Below are positions 44,892-52,738 of a DNA stretch of 64,000 bases, one piece after another. Both the position numbers and the translations under genes were made by a program. The notes beneath the pieces were generated by a model. The model was not told where the DNA came from. It worked only from the letters and a program-made list of their open reading frames with translations, and ran no database searches. How positions within the stretch are numbered: the stretch's first letter is position 1; each line of letters opens with the position of its first letter. The stretch is from Kibdelosporangium sp. MJ126-NF4. Lineage in GTDB: Bacteria; Actinomycetota; Actinomycetes; Mycobacteriales; Pseudonocardiaceae. The stretch covers positions 620,001-684,000 of the forward strand of contig NZ_CDME01000008.1 of the NCBI RefSeq assembly GCF_000826545.1, given 5' to 3'.

Positions 44892-45125
44892 TTATCCCGC
44901 TGCTGTCCCCGAGCCTCGCACCGCCTCCACTTCGATCGCGGTGCGCAGCTGCCGAGCGCCCTCGGCAGCGAGGTCACGGAGCCGTTCCAGGCTCTCCACA
45001 TCGAAGAACTCAAGCGTGATCAGCTCGTCGCCGAACAGAATCGAGACTGCCTGGTCGTCTGGCCTGCGCATGGACAGGACCATCGGCACATCGTCGGAAA
45101 CTCCCGCGGCCGCGAACATCAACAT
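44892..45125 (-). CDS. Small unknown protein at the head of the Wadjet operon
   Basis: A 77-residue protein starting at ATG 45125 behind a clear GGAGG. The sequence is rich in acidic residues and strands, then a helix: SILFGDELITLEFFDVESLE and RLRDLAAEGARQLRTAIEVE. It ends only 5 bp before jetA and is probably cotranscribed with it. It is divergent from a DUF5753 regulator gene. It is not a known Wadjet component; a DUF397-like partner of that regulator is possible but the fold is not obviously DUF397. Confidence 0.7.
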   Translation of the reverse strand: MLMFAAAGVSDDVPMVLSMRRPDDQAVSILFGDELITLEFFDVESLERLRDLAAEGARQLRTAIEVEAVRGSGTAAG

Positions 45126-45274
45126 GACGCCTCCTTGATCGGCGCGCCTCCAGTGTGTGGCGCTCATGAGCGGTTAGGATCGCACTCCGCCAACACCGCG
45201 AGAACAGCGGGCTGACCCAGAAAGAAGCAAGCAGGCGAACCGGCATCGCGGCCAACCGGCTCTACCACTTCGAA

Positions 45275-46063
45275 GTGATGCGCAGCGTGCCCCCGGACGA
45301 AGACCTGGTCCGACTGCTGGAGCTGTACGAGGCGGCGGAGGACACGGACGAGCTGTTGGCCATCCTCCCGGTCGCCCGCAAACGAACACCCAGCGAAGCC
45401 GCAGCGACCGATCCCGAGCAGTTCAATCTCTACATCGGCTTGGAAGCCGGAGCCACCCAGATCGAGTCCTACGACGCGCTGGTGCTGATGGGCTTGGTTC
45501 AGACCGCCGATTACGCCGACGCTATTCTGCGCGGCGCTATCCAACACTTTCCCGAGGCCGAAGTCCGGCGCCGCCTGCGGTTGCGCAAGCGGCGCCAGGA
45601 GTTGCTCACCGTCGAGTCACCGACAAATCTGTGGCTTGTGGTATCGCAGCAGGTGCTTGAGGTACAGGTCGGAGGGCCGGACATCATGCGGGGCCAGCTC
45701 GCTCACCTGCTGGACGTCGCGAAGCTGCCCAACGTCGTGCTGCAGGTGATCCCACGGGACGTCGTGCCCTACTCAGCGCTGCACGGCCCGTTTACCATGA
45801 TGACGTTCCCGATTCCGGATGACGCTGGTCTGGTGTACGTCGAGACGCGGGTGCGTGGTCTGTTCTTCGAACAGCCCGACGAGCTTCAGGAGTACCGGCA
45901 GGTGATGAACCACCTCCGAGTCCAGGCCAGGCCGCCGAAGGAATCCTGTCGGCTGATCGACCAGATCAGGAAGGGAATCCGAAGACCACTAGCAGCGGCT
46001 TCACCGAGGCGACGTGGCGGAAGTCCAGTCGCTCCGCCGACGTTGGCCAATGCGTCGAGTTAG
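45275..46063 (+). CDS. Scr1-type HTH/DUF5753 regulator, probably frameshifted at its start
   Basis: The ~260-residue body is a DUF5753 domain (IESYDALVLMGLVQTADYAD and VLQVIPRDVVPYSALHGPFT). Such proteins normally begin with an Xre helix-turn-helix. In this sequence the helix-turn-helix (LRQHRENSGLTQKEASRRTG) is encoded in the same frame immediately upstream, from 45170, but no start codon serves it. The only ATG (45166) is one base out of frame and meets a stop after three codons. One G fewer near 45172 would restore MSVRIALRQHREN. The open frame with a start begins at GTG 45275, after the DNA-binding helix. Either the gene is a recent pseudogene or the sequence has an error. Confidence 0.75.
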   Translation: MMRSVPPDEDLVRLLELYEAAEDTDELLAILPVARKRTPSEAAATDPEQFNLYIGLEAGATQIESYDALVLMGLVQTADYADAILRGAIQHFPEAEVRRRLRLRKRRQELLTVESPTNLWLVVSQQVLEVQVGGPDIMRGQLAHLLDVAKLPNVVLQVIPRDVVPYSALHGPFTMMTFPIPDDAGLVYVETRVRGLFFEQPDELQEYRQVMNHLRVQARPPKESCRLIDQIRKGIRRPLAAASPRRRGGSPVAPPTLANASS

Positions 46064-46184
46064 CCCGCACCGAGGCCGGTTTCGGCGTCCGGGATTCAAA
46101 GAACGCCACCGGCCCGGTGCTCACACTGACCGCCGAGCAGGGACTCGCGTTCCTCCGCTCCGTCAAAAGCGCCCGCCTCAGTTG
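45991..46184 (+). pseudogene. DUF397 gene lacking a start codon
   Basis: In frame +1 just after the DUF5753 gene lies a nearly complete DUF397 domain: WRKSSRSADVGQCVELAR, then FGVRDSKNATGPVLTL, TAEQGLAFLRSVKSARL and a stop at 46184. No ATG, GTG or TTG precedes it in frame in a suitable position. The preceding regulator's end overlaps it in another frame. DUF5753 and DUF397 proteins normally form an adjacent pair, so this is the damaged partner. The coordinates mark the recognisable domain. Confidence 0.65.
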
Positions 46185-47317
46185 ATGTCTTGAGTGTTCG
46201 CTTCGCGAAACCGTTGGCTGAGAGTGGGAGTGACCGGTAGGACGCGAGGCAGTGGCGGTTGGGCGTACCAGTCAGCCTTGTACTTGCGGAGCAGGGCCTC
46301 ACCGTCGCGTCCCCAGGAGAAGCGGGGCTTCTTCAGCAGCTTCTGGAAAAGGCGGCTGGCGGCGTCGGGGCCATATTCGGCGACCAGACGTCGGATCGGG
46401 ACAGGGCCGACGCCTTCGCCGCGGAGGTAGCCGGAAATGACCTCACGGTAGCGTCGCCGCACGATGAGGGCGGGGTCGGCGAAGGCTTGGCGGGCAGCGG
46501 CGTAGTCGACGTAGAAGCCCAGGCCGTCTTCGGCGTCGTAGATCAACGCGACGGTCTCGGCCGTGGTCAACTTCTCAGGGAACGGTGGCAGGTCCGGCTC
46601 GGTCCACGGCCCCGCCTTGCTTCCGGCTTGCTCGTAGGCGTGGCGGTAGGAGGCCATCTGGGTCTCGTACACCTTCGCGCCGGGGATGACGATCAGGTCA
46701 CTGCCGTGCAGGTCGATAAAGGCCTGGCGATGCTCTTCCTGTATCCGGCGGGCCTGGGCGAGCTTCTCGGGGTTACGGAAAACCCGTGCCGGGTGGTTCA
46801 TGACGAGCGCGGGGATACCGGCCAGGACCTGGTCGGCCTCGTCAGCGGGGTAGGCCAGCGGTGTCCCGCTGATCATCCAGTCGTCGCCGACGGGGACGAT
46901 CCCGCCGATCATGATCGTCCCGGGAGCCAGGGCTTTGACGCCTTCCGGCCCCATGTTGGAGCGCACCCGATAGGTGAGTTCATCGATATGGTTGACAGCG
47001 ACGAACCCGTCCTCGCCATGGGGTTGACCGATCTCGAACACGCCCTGTACGTAGTCGAGCCAGCCCAACAGCAGCGTCTTGTCCTCCTCCGACAGGTCAG
47101 TGCGCTCGGCCACGAAACGCTCCACGACCCCGCCGCCTGTGGGTCGATGGTTGAACAGGAAATCCTCGATGACGGTGGCGAGCATGGCCTCATCGGTGAC
47201 GACTCCGCCGGGAAAGGAGTCCAGGATCCGTTCGGTCAGCGCGCTGCCGAAACGGTCGGACAACGCAAAGCTCACCAGTTCGCCCTTGAGGTCTCCGGCC
47301 CGCTCCATCTGGTCCAC
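46178..47317 (-). CDS. Hypothetical protein, unknown function
   Basis: A 379-residue soluble protein starting at GTG 47317 with a GGGAG Shine-Dalgarno; the next ATG, at 47308, is possible. It has an acidic, helical N-terminal third and a mixed middle (LAPGTIMIGGIVPVGDDWMI). The C-terminal segment is rich in Arg/Lys and aromatic residues (RFSWGRDGEALLRKYKADWY). No domain was recognised. It lies between two decayed DUF397 genes on the opposite strand, and its stop overlaps the first. It may be a cargo gene of the accessory region. Confidence 0.65.
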   Translation of the reverse strand: MDQMERAGDLKGELVSFALSDRFGSALTERILDSFPGGVVTDEAMLATVIEDFLFNHRPTGGGVVERFVAERTDLSEEDKTLLLGWLDYVQGVFEIGQPHGEDGFVAVNHIDELTYRVRSNMGPEGVKALAPGTIMIGGIVPVGDDWMISGTPLAYPADEADQVLAGIPALVMNHPARVFRNPEKLAQARRIQEEHRQAFIDLHGSDLIVIPGAKVYETQMASYRHAYEQAGSKAGPWTEPDLPPFPEKLTTAETVALIYDAEDGLGFYVDYAAARQAFADPALIVRRRYREVISGYLRGEGVGPVPIRRLVAEYGPDAASRLFQKLLKKPRFSWGRDGEALLRKYKADWYAQPPLPRVLPVTPTLSQRFREANTQDIN

Positions 47318-47350
47318 TCGTCTTCTCCCATCCCGGCTCTCGTGTGCAGC

Positions 47351-47507
47351 ATGCAGGTTACTGACAGGAGGGAACCGGCATCGCCGCAGTCCGACACCGG
47401 TTCGTGCGTCGAGTTGGCCCGGTACTCACATTGACTGCCGAGCAGAGACTCGCGTGCCTCCGCGCGGCCAAGAGCGGCTGCTGGAACGACTGCTCACCAC
47501 TCACTAG
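47351..47507 (+). pseudogene. Second DUF397 remnant, internally deleted
   Basis: In one frame, from ATG 47351, the text reads DTGSCVELARYSH and stops. In the neighbouring frame the C-terminal half resumes as GPVLTLTAEQRLACLRAAKS. Compared with the remnant at 45991-46184, about 14 codons are missing at the join and the frame is shifted. The DNA of the two remnants is clearly related around CCGAGCAG and ACTCGCGT. Confidence 0.65.
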
Positions 47508-47516
47508 GGTTCTGAT

Positions 47517-47828
47517 GTGGATCAGATCCCGGGCCAGTGGGCCGCGGTGGTGGAGCAGAGCCAGTCCGGTCAGGCCGCGTACGTGTGGGCGCTGGGCCCG
47601 ATCCAGGTGGCGGACAGTCGGGACCATGCCAGGGCCGTCGCGGCCGAGCTGGCCAGGACCTACCGCCCGACCCACCCGCGGCGGCTGCGGCGTCGGACGG
47701 TGTTCCGCCATGACGACGACTCCTTGTTCGTCATCCTGGAGGGCGCGACCAGCAGGTATCACCTGCGGGTGAGCGTGGTCCAGGTGGTCGCCGACCTCGA
47801 CGCCGAAGGCAGGCGTTTCGTGGGCTGA
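47517..47828 (+). CDS. Small hypothetical protein
   Basis: A 103-residue protein starting at GTG 47517. It is mixed alpha/beta with a basic centre (RTYRPTHPRRLRRRTVFRHD) and strand pairs around SLFVILEGATSRYHLRVSVV. Codon use and third-position GC support this frame. No family was recognised. It converges on the GntR gene 10 bp downstream. Confidence 0.6.
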   Translation: MDQIPGQWAAVVEQSQSGQAAYVWALGPIQVADSRDHARAVAAELARTYRPTHPRRLRRRTVFRHDDDSLFVILEGATSRYHLRVSVVQVVADLDAEGRRFVG

Positions 47829-47838
47829 ACGAAGCTGG

Positions 47839-48516
47839 TCAGCCGTTGGCCTGGTTGATGACGGCGGCGCGGTCGCTGAGCACGCGCGCCTTCGCGTTCT
47901 CGATGTGCTGGCGCATCGCGGCTGAAGCCGAGTCCGGATCGCCCGCGACCAAAGCGGCGTGCACCGCGCGGTGCTCCTCAGCCGCCAGCCCGGGAGCGCC
48001 CCGTGCCGAGCCGAGTGTGGCGAAGAAGCGGAACCGCTGCACCTGCCCGCCGAGTGACTTGTACGCCGTCTCCAGGAACGGGTTGTCGGCCTGCCTGGCG
48101 ATCAGCACGTGGAAGCGTTCGTCGGCTTTCCAGTAGTCGCTGAACACCGTGCTGTCCAGTGTGGCCAGCATGTCGACCGCCTTGAGGACTTCGTCGAGGA
48201 ACTCCGGGGTGGTGCGCCGTGCTGCCTCGTAGGTCATCGCCGGTTCCAGTACCAGCCGCGCGTCCATCAGTTTGATCAGCTCGAACTCGGTGAGCAGGGG
48301 AGCGACGCGGTAGCCCTTCAGTGCCTCGCGGCGCACCAGGCCGGTGTGTTCGAGCCTGGCGAGGGCTTCGCGCAGGGGTGTCTGGCTGACGTCGAGCTCA
48401 CGGGACAGTGCGCCGATGTTCACCGGTTCGCCCGCGGTCCACCTGCCGTCGGTGAACTGGCCGAGCAGGACCTCGTACATCTGGTCGGCAAGCGGCTGCC
48501 GCCGTGGGGACGTCAT
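47839..48516 (-). CDS. GntR-family (FadR/FCD) regulator of the C4 acid-sugar operon
   Basis: A 225-residue FadR-type protein. Residues 1-70 form the GntR winged helix (EPVNIGALSRELDVSQTPLR, then ALARLEHTGLVRREALKGYR), and residues 80-225 form the FCD effector-binding helical bundle. ATG 48516 has a GAAGGAGGG Shine-Dalgarno; the open frame upstream is unrelated. It is divergent from the catabolic operon and faces a pair of direct repeats. It is the likely repressor, with the acid sugar or a keto-intermediate as inducer. Confidence 0.92.
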   Translation of the reverse strand: MTSPRRQPLADQMYEVLLGQFTDGRWTAGEPVNIGALSRELDVSQTPLREALARLEHTGLVRREALKGYRVAPLLTEFELIKLMDARLVLEPAMTYEAARRTTPEFLDEVLKAVDMLATLDSTVFSDYWKADERFHVLIARQADNPFLETAYKSLGGQVQRFRFFATLGSARGAPGLAAEEHRAVHAALVAGDPDSASAAMRQHIENAKARVLSDRAAVINQANG

Positions 48517-48579
48517 GCAACCCTCCTTCGTCGCCCCGAAGATATCCGGCTCACCTGGGCATCCTTGCGGCAACCGAAA

Positions 48580-48615
48580 CTATAGTATTGACATCGATCC
48601 TATAGTATTCACATC
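48580..48615. promoter_or_regulatory. Direct-repeat operator between GntR and catabolic operon
   Basis: Two copies of CTATAGTATTSACATC (S is G or C) start at 48580 and 48600, exactly 20 bp apart (two helical turns). Each contains a CTATAG palindrome. The site lies in the 123-bp divergent gap, 25 bp upstream of the dehydrogenase ATG, and its spacing suits cooperative binding of GntR dimers. A TTGACA is embedded in the first copy (48588-48593). Confidence 0.75.
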
Positions 48616-48639
48616 TGACCACAGTTGATCAGGGGAAAC

Positions 48640-49596
48640 ATGACCAAGCGAGTGCTCGTGACCGCCGCCTACCTGGCCCCGGGAGGCGGTGTGGACCGAC
48701 TGCTCGGCGATGCCGGGTTCGAGACGGTGTTCGCCACGCCTGCGCGGCGCGCGGCGTCGGGACTGGAACTGCACGAGGTCGTCGCGGACGTCGACGGGAT
48801 CGTCGCCGGGACTGACGCCTTCACCGCCAAGGTGCTCGACGCTGCCCCGAGGCTGACGGTGATCGGCCGCTGCGGCGTCGGCTACGACAACATCGATGTC
48901 GAGGCCGCCACCCGCAACGGAGTCGCGGTCACCTACACCCCCGGCGTCAACCGCCGGTCGGTGGCTGAGCACGTGCTGGCCCTGATGCTCAACTGCGCCA
49001 GGCACATTCCGCGGAACATCGCGAGCGTCCAGGCGGGTGGGTGGGAGCAGCGCAGCGGCCGTGAGCTGGAGGGCGCGACGCTCGGCGTCGTTGGTCTCGG
49101 CTCGATCGGCAGGGCCGTGGCCCGTCTCGGGCTGGCGCTCGGCATGCGCGTCATCGCCTACGACCGCGAGCCCGTCTTCGAGGAAGGCGTTTTGGTCGTG
49201 GGCTTCGACGAAGTGCTGCGGCAGTCGGACTTCCTGAGCCTGCACATCTTCCTTGACCCGTCGACCAGGCACCTGATCGACGCGGAGGCGTTGCGGGCGA
49301 TGAAGCCGGAGGCCTACCTGATCAACACCGCGCGTGGCGAGGTGGTGGACGAGGACGCGCTCGCCGACGCGCTGGCCAACGGCGAGGTGGCCGGGGCAGC
49401 GCTCGACGTCCTCCGCGAGGAGCCGCTGCCCGCCGACAGCAGGTTGCGGGGCTTGGACAACGTCATGGTCACCGCCCACATCGCGGGCGCCACAGCCGAG
49501 GCGCGGTCGCGGTCCAGCCTGATGGCCACCCAGCAGGTGATCGACGCCCTGCACGGCCGCACACCGGCAAACCTCGTCAACAGTGTGGTGATCTGA
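48640..49596 (+). CDS. D-2-hydroxyacid dehydrogenase (SerA-like)
   Basis: A 318-residue NAD-dependent dehydrogenase of the D-3-phosphoglycerate/2-hydroxyacid family. The NAD Rossmann fingerprint is GVVGLGSIGRAVARL, with the acidic Asp in AYDREP. The catalytic Arg is in INTARGEVVDEDALADAL, Glu in DVLREEPLP and His in VTAHIAGAT. ATG 48640 follows AGGGGA. First gene of the operon; it probably oxidises the C2 hydroxyl of the acid sugar to the 2-oxo acid, the role that LtnD-type beta-hydroxyacid dehydrogenases fill in described clusters. Substrate assignment is inferred from its neighbours. Confidence 0.88.
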   Translation: MTKRVLVTAAYLAPGGGVDRLLGDAGFETVFATPARRAASGLELHEVVADVDGIVAGTDAFTAKVLDAAPRLTVIGRCGVGYDNIDVEAATRNGVAVTYTPGVNRRSVAEHVLALMLNCARHIPRNIASVQAGGWEQRSGRELEGATLGVVGLGSIGRAVARLGLALGMRVIAYDREPVFEEGVLVVGFDEVLRQSDFLSLHIFLDPSTRHLIDAEALRAMKPEAYLINTARGEVVDEDALADALANGEVAGAALDVLREEPLPADSRLRGLDNVMVTAHIAGATAEARSRSSLMATQQVIDALHGRTPANLVNSVVI

Positions 49597-50324
49597 TGCG
49601 CTTCGACGCCAACCTTTCCTGGCTGTTCACCGAACTGCCCTTCGCGCAACGGTTCGACGCGGCCGCGGCCGCCGGATTCACCGGAGTCGAGTACGGCGTG
49701 CCCTATCCCCACACCCCTGCCCAGCTGCGGACGTGGCTCGCCGACGCCGGACTCACCCAGGTCCTGATCAACACGCCCAGCACGTGTCTGGACAAGGACT
49801 TCCGTGCAGGAGTGGACCAAGGGCTCGAGTACGCGGCCGAGCTCGGTTCCTTGTTCCTGCACCTGGTCGGCGGGATCGCGCCGGACGGCGTCAGCCGTGA
49901 CCGCGCCTTCGCGCAGTACGTGGCGAATGTCGGGTGGGCAGTCGAACGCGCTCGCGGGAGCGGTGTCCGGCTGCTGCTGGAGGTGCAGAGCTACCCGGGG
50001 TTCGTTGTGGACAGTCACCGGCAGGCGGCGGACGTCGTCGACGCGATCGGTGCCGACCACCTGGGACTCCTCGTCGACATCTTCCACGCCCGGATCATGG
50101 AGGACAACCTGGTGGCCACACTGACCGAACTCCTCGGCTCGACCTTCCACCTCCAGATCGCCGACCCGCCCGGCCGTGGCGAGCCGGGAACAGGGGAGAT
50201 CGAGTGGCAGGGAGTCTTCGACGCGCTCACACGAGGCGGCTACGACGGCTGGATCGGGTGTGAGTACAAGCCGGTCGCCGACACCGTCACCGGCCTGCGC
50301 TGGATCCAGGAGTTGGCGCCATGA
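49596..50324 (+). CDS. otnI: Hydroxypyruvate isomerase-like TIM-barrel enzyme (OtnI-like)
   Basis: A 242-residue xylose-isomerase-like TIM barrel. The start MRFDANLSWLFTELPF and the metal-ligand segments LLLEVQSYPG, LLVDIFHARIMED, HLQIADPPGRGEPGTGEI and CEYKP follow the hydroxypyruvate isomerase/2-oxo-tetronate isomerase pattern. In C4 acid-sugar pathways it converts 2-oxo-tetronate to 3-oxo-tetronate. The ATG overlaps the dehydrogenase stop (TGATG), and the stop overlaps the next gene by 4 bp. Confidence 0.86.
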   Translation: MRFDANLSWLFTELPFAQRFDAAAAAGFTGVEYGVPYPHTPAQLRTWLADAGLTQVLINTPSTCLDKDFRAGVDQGLEYAAELGSLFLHLVGGIAPDGVSRDRAFAQYVANVGWAVERARGSGVRLLLEVQSYPGFVVDSHRQAADVVDAIGADHLGLLVDIFHARIMEDNLVATLTELLGSTFHLQIADPPGRGEPGTGEIEWQGVFDALTRGGYDGWIGCEYKPVADTVTGLRWIQELAP

Positions 50325-50887
50325 CTCCCCGGATCGCACTGATCAGCGCCACACCGTCGGCGATCGGACCGGCCGTGTCCGCGCTGGCCGAGGAGTTCCC
50401 CGGTGCTGATCCGTGGAACCTCCTCGACGACAAGCTCCTGCCGGACGCGCAGCAGCACGGCGGCGTCACACCGGCGCTCGCCGACCGGATGCGTCGGCTG
50501 ATCGGCTATGCCGCCAACGCTGCCGACGCTGTCCTGCTCACGTGTTCGATGTACGGCTTCATCACCGAGGAATCCTTCCCTGTTCCGGTGCTGGCGCCCG
50601 ACACAGCGGCTTTCGAGGAAGCACGTGCCTACCGGCGCCTTCTCGTTGTCGCGTCACTGGAACCCGCCCTGCACGACACCCTGGCCAGGCTGGATCACCC
50701 GAACGCTGCCGGTGTCGTGTCATCCCCAGCGAGGATGGCGGATGCCTGCGGCCGTTATGTGTCCTCTGTGGACGCAGTGCTGCTGGCTCAGTACTCGCTC
50801 ACGCCACACGCGCCGGTGCTCGATATCCCCGTCATCTCCGGTCCGCGCAGCGCAGCTGTGAAGCTGAGGGAGGTGATCACGACGTGA
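50321..50887 (+). CDS. Asp/Glu racemase-superfamily-like protein, one catalytic Cys
   Basis: A 188-residue protein of the aspartate/glutamate racemase fold (RIALISATPSAIGPAV; ADAVLLTCSMYGFITEE). The first catalytic Cys is in LLTCSMYG. The position of the second, normally a Cys after the strand near the C-terminus, reads VLLAQYSLTP and has no Cys, so classical two-base racemisation is unlikely. Relatives with one Cys act as isomerases, decarboxylases or hydantoin racemase-like proteins. It sits between the isomerase and kinase genes with 4-bp overlaps on both sides, so it is part of the pathway. Its exact step is unknown. Confidence 0.75.
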   Translation: MTPRIALISATPSAIGPAVSALAEEFPGADPWNLLDDKLLPDAQQHGGVTPALADRMRRLIGYAANAADAVLLTCSMYGFITEESFPVPVLAPDTAAFEEARAYRRLLVVASLEPALHDTLARLDHPNAAGVVSSPARMADACGRYVSSVDAVLLAQYSLTPHAPVLDIPVISGPRSAAVKLREVITT

Positions 50888-52119
50888 TCGGGACGATCGC
50901 CGACGACTACACCGGCGGCACGGACGTCGCCGTGGCCCTGCGTTCCCAGGGCCTGCGGACCTTGCTGTTCTTCGGAGTCCCGCCGGTCTCCACCGAACTA
51001 CCCGACCACGACGCCGTGGTCGTCGCGCTGAAGACCCGGATGGCCGCGCCCGAGCAAGCGGTTGCGCAGTCGCTCGCGGCGCTGGACTGGCTACGCCGAA
51101 ACGGCAGCGACCAGATCTACTTCAAGTACTGCTCCACATTCGACTCGACGCCCCAAGGCAACATCGGTCCCGTTCTCGACGCCCTCGCGGACACGCTGTC
51201 GGTCGAAACCGTTGCCATGACGCCCAGCACGCCACGCCATCGGCGAACGCAGTACCAGGGCCACCTGTTCGTCGACGGAACACTGCTGGCCGAATCGCAC
51301 ATGCGGGACCACCCGGTGAACCCGATGCGCGACTCATACCTGCCGAGACTCCTGAGTGCCCAAACTGCCGAGTCGATTGGTGTACTCCCGCTCGAATTCG
51401 TGCGCAACGACGATCTGGCAGTAAAACTATCCACGAAGGACAGATATCTCCTCGTCGACGCGATCGACGAGGACGACCTGACCTTGGTCGGCCGGGCACT
51501 GCGGGACGCGCCGCTGGTCGCCGGAGCCGCCGGACTGGCTCGTGGTCTCGCCGCCGCACGGCCGGGACCGCCGGGCCTGTCAGCGAATCAGCCGTCGACC
51601 GGCCCTGCCGCTGTGATCTCCGGAAGCTGTTCGGCGCGCACACTCGAGCAGGTCGCAGCCATGATCAGGGTCGGCAGGCCCGCGTACCGGCTCGATCCGG
51701 TGATCCAGACCGATCCGGACGCGCTCGCCGCCGAGGCGTTGGCGTGGTACGACACCAATCCGCCCGACGGTGTGGCGCCACTGATCTACTCGTCCATGGG
51801 CCCGGTCGACCTGGAGCGGACACAGGAGGTTCTCGGTGTCGACGAGTCGGCGTCGATCCTTGAGCGAGCGTCCGGTCTGGTGGCCGAAGGCCTGGTACGC
51901 AGGGGTGTCCGACGGCTGATCGTGGCCGGTGGCGAAACGTCGGGCGCGGTTGTCGGAGCGCTCGGCGTCACCGGCGGCGTGATCGGGGCGGAAGCGGACA
52001 CCGGTGTGCCGTGGATCCGTCCGGTCGACCGGCCGGATCTGGCTCTGCTGCTGAAGTCCGGCAACTTCGGCGAAGTCGACCTGCTCGTCACCGCGTCGGG
52101 AGATCCACATGATCCGTGA
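50884..52119 (+). CDS. otnK: Four-carbon acid sugar kinase (DUF1537, OtnK-type)
   Basis: A 411-residue DUF1537 kinase. The N-terminal acid-sugar-binding domain begins IGTIADDYTGGTDVAVAL and contains FKYCSTFDSTPQGNIGPV. The C-terminal nucleotide-binding domain has VISGSCSART, IVAGGETSGAVVGAL and a final KSGNFGEVDLL. The enzyme phosphorylates 3-oxo-tetronate or a tetronate at the 4-position with ATP. GTG 50884 overlaps the previous stop (GTGA). The downstream aldolase fits the next step. Confidence 0.93.
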   Translation: MIGTIADDYTGGTDVAVALRSQGLRTLLFFGVPPVSTELPDHDAVVVALKTRMAAPEQAVAQSLAALDWLRRNGSDQIYFKYCSTFDSTPQGNIGPVLDALADTLSVETVAMTPSTPRHRRTQYQGHLFVDGTLLAESHMRDHPVNPMRDSYLPRLLSAQTAESIGVLPLEFVRNDDLAVKLSTKDRYLLVDAIDEDDLTLVGRALRDAPLVAGAAGLARGLAAARPGPPGLSANQPSTGPAAVISGSCSARTLEQVAAMIRVGRPAYRLDPVIQTDPDALAAEALAWYDTNPPDGVAPLIYSSMGPVDLERTQEVLGVDESASILERASGLVAEGLVRRGVRRLIVAGGETSGAVVGALGVTGGVIGAEADTGVPWIRPVDRPDLALLLKSGNFGEVDLLVTASGDPHDP

Positions 52120-52723
52120 ACGTGACAACCTGGTAACCGCAGCGCGATCCTTGTACACACGTGGCCTGACACATGGCAGCACCGGCAATGTCTCGGTCCG
52201 TGTCGACGACAAGATCCTTGTCACGCCAACGGGATGCACGCTCGGGGCGCTGCTGCCCGGAGAACTGTCCACCATAGACCTGAACGGTGACCACGTCGGC
52301 GGCCCGAAACCGTCCAAAGAGGCGTTTCTGCACGCGATCGTCCTGCGGCAACGCCCAGACGCCAACGCTGTGGTGCACACGCATTCTGTGTACTCGTCAG
52401 CGGTGTCCTGTTTGGCCGGTCTTGACTCTGCGGACGCGATCCCGCCGCTGACAGCGTATTTCGCGATGCGTGTTGGCAAGCTCCCGTTGCTTCCGTACTA
52501 TCCGCCTGGAGACAAGAGCATCTCCGCCGACGTGGCCACCGCGGCCGCGGACCACCCGGCGATCCTGCTCAGCAATCACGGACCGGTCATCGCCGGAGCC
52601 GATCTCGCCGCGGCCATGGACGTGCTCGACGAGATCGAACACACAGCCAAGATCTTCCTGCTGCTGCACGGCATGCCAACGCGGCCGTTGACTGAGCAGC
52701 AACGGCAGGACCTTGTTCAATGA
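52109..52723 (+). CDS. otnC: Class II aldolase/adducin protein (OtnC-like decarboxylase)
   Basis: A 204-residue class II aldolase-fold protein. Motifs are GSTGNVSVR, TPTGCTLG, KEAFLH (acidic residue), the metal-binding VVHTHSVYSSAV and the third ligand in LLSNHGPVIAG. In the OtnK/OtnC pathway this enzyme decarboxylates 3-oxo-tetronate 4-phosphate to dihydroxyacetone phosphate. It overlaps otnK by 11 bp. No other aldolase is present in the operon, which supports this role. Confidence 0.88.
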   Translation: MIRERDNLVTAARSLYTRGLTHGSTGNVSVRVDDKILVTPTGCTLGALLPGELSTIDLNGDHVGGPKPSKEAFLHAIVLRQRPDANAVVHTHSVYSSAVSCLAGLDSADAIPPLTAYFAMRVGKLPLLPYYPPGDKSISADVATAAADHPAILLSNHGPVIAGADLAAAMDVLDEIEHTAKIFLLLHGMPTRPLTEQQRQDLVQ

Positions 52724-52738
52724 CGAACGGAATCCCTC

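Noticed and set aside
41708..45138. Long rightward frames opposite jetC, jetB and jetA
   Set aside because: Antisense shadows; the jet genes have intact motifs and overlapping junctions.
48588..48616. TTGACA in the GntR operator as a standard -35 for the catabolic operon
   Set aside because: No convincing -10 at 16-18 bp spacing was found, so no promoter is called there.
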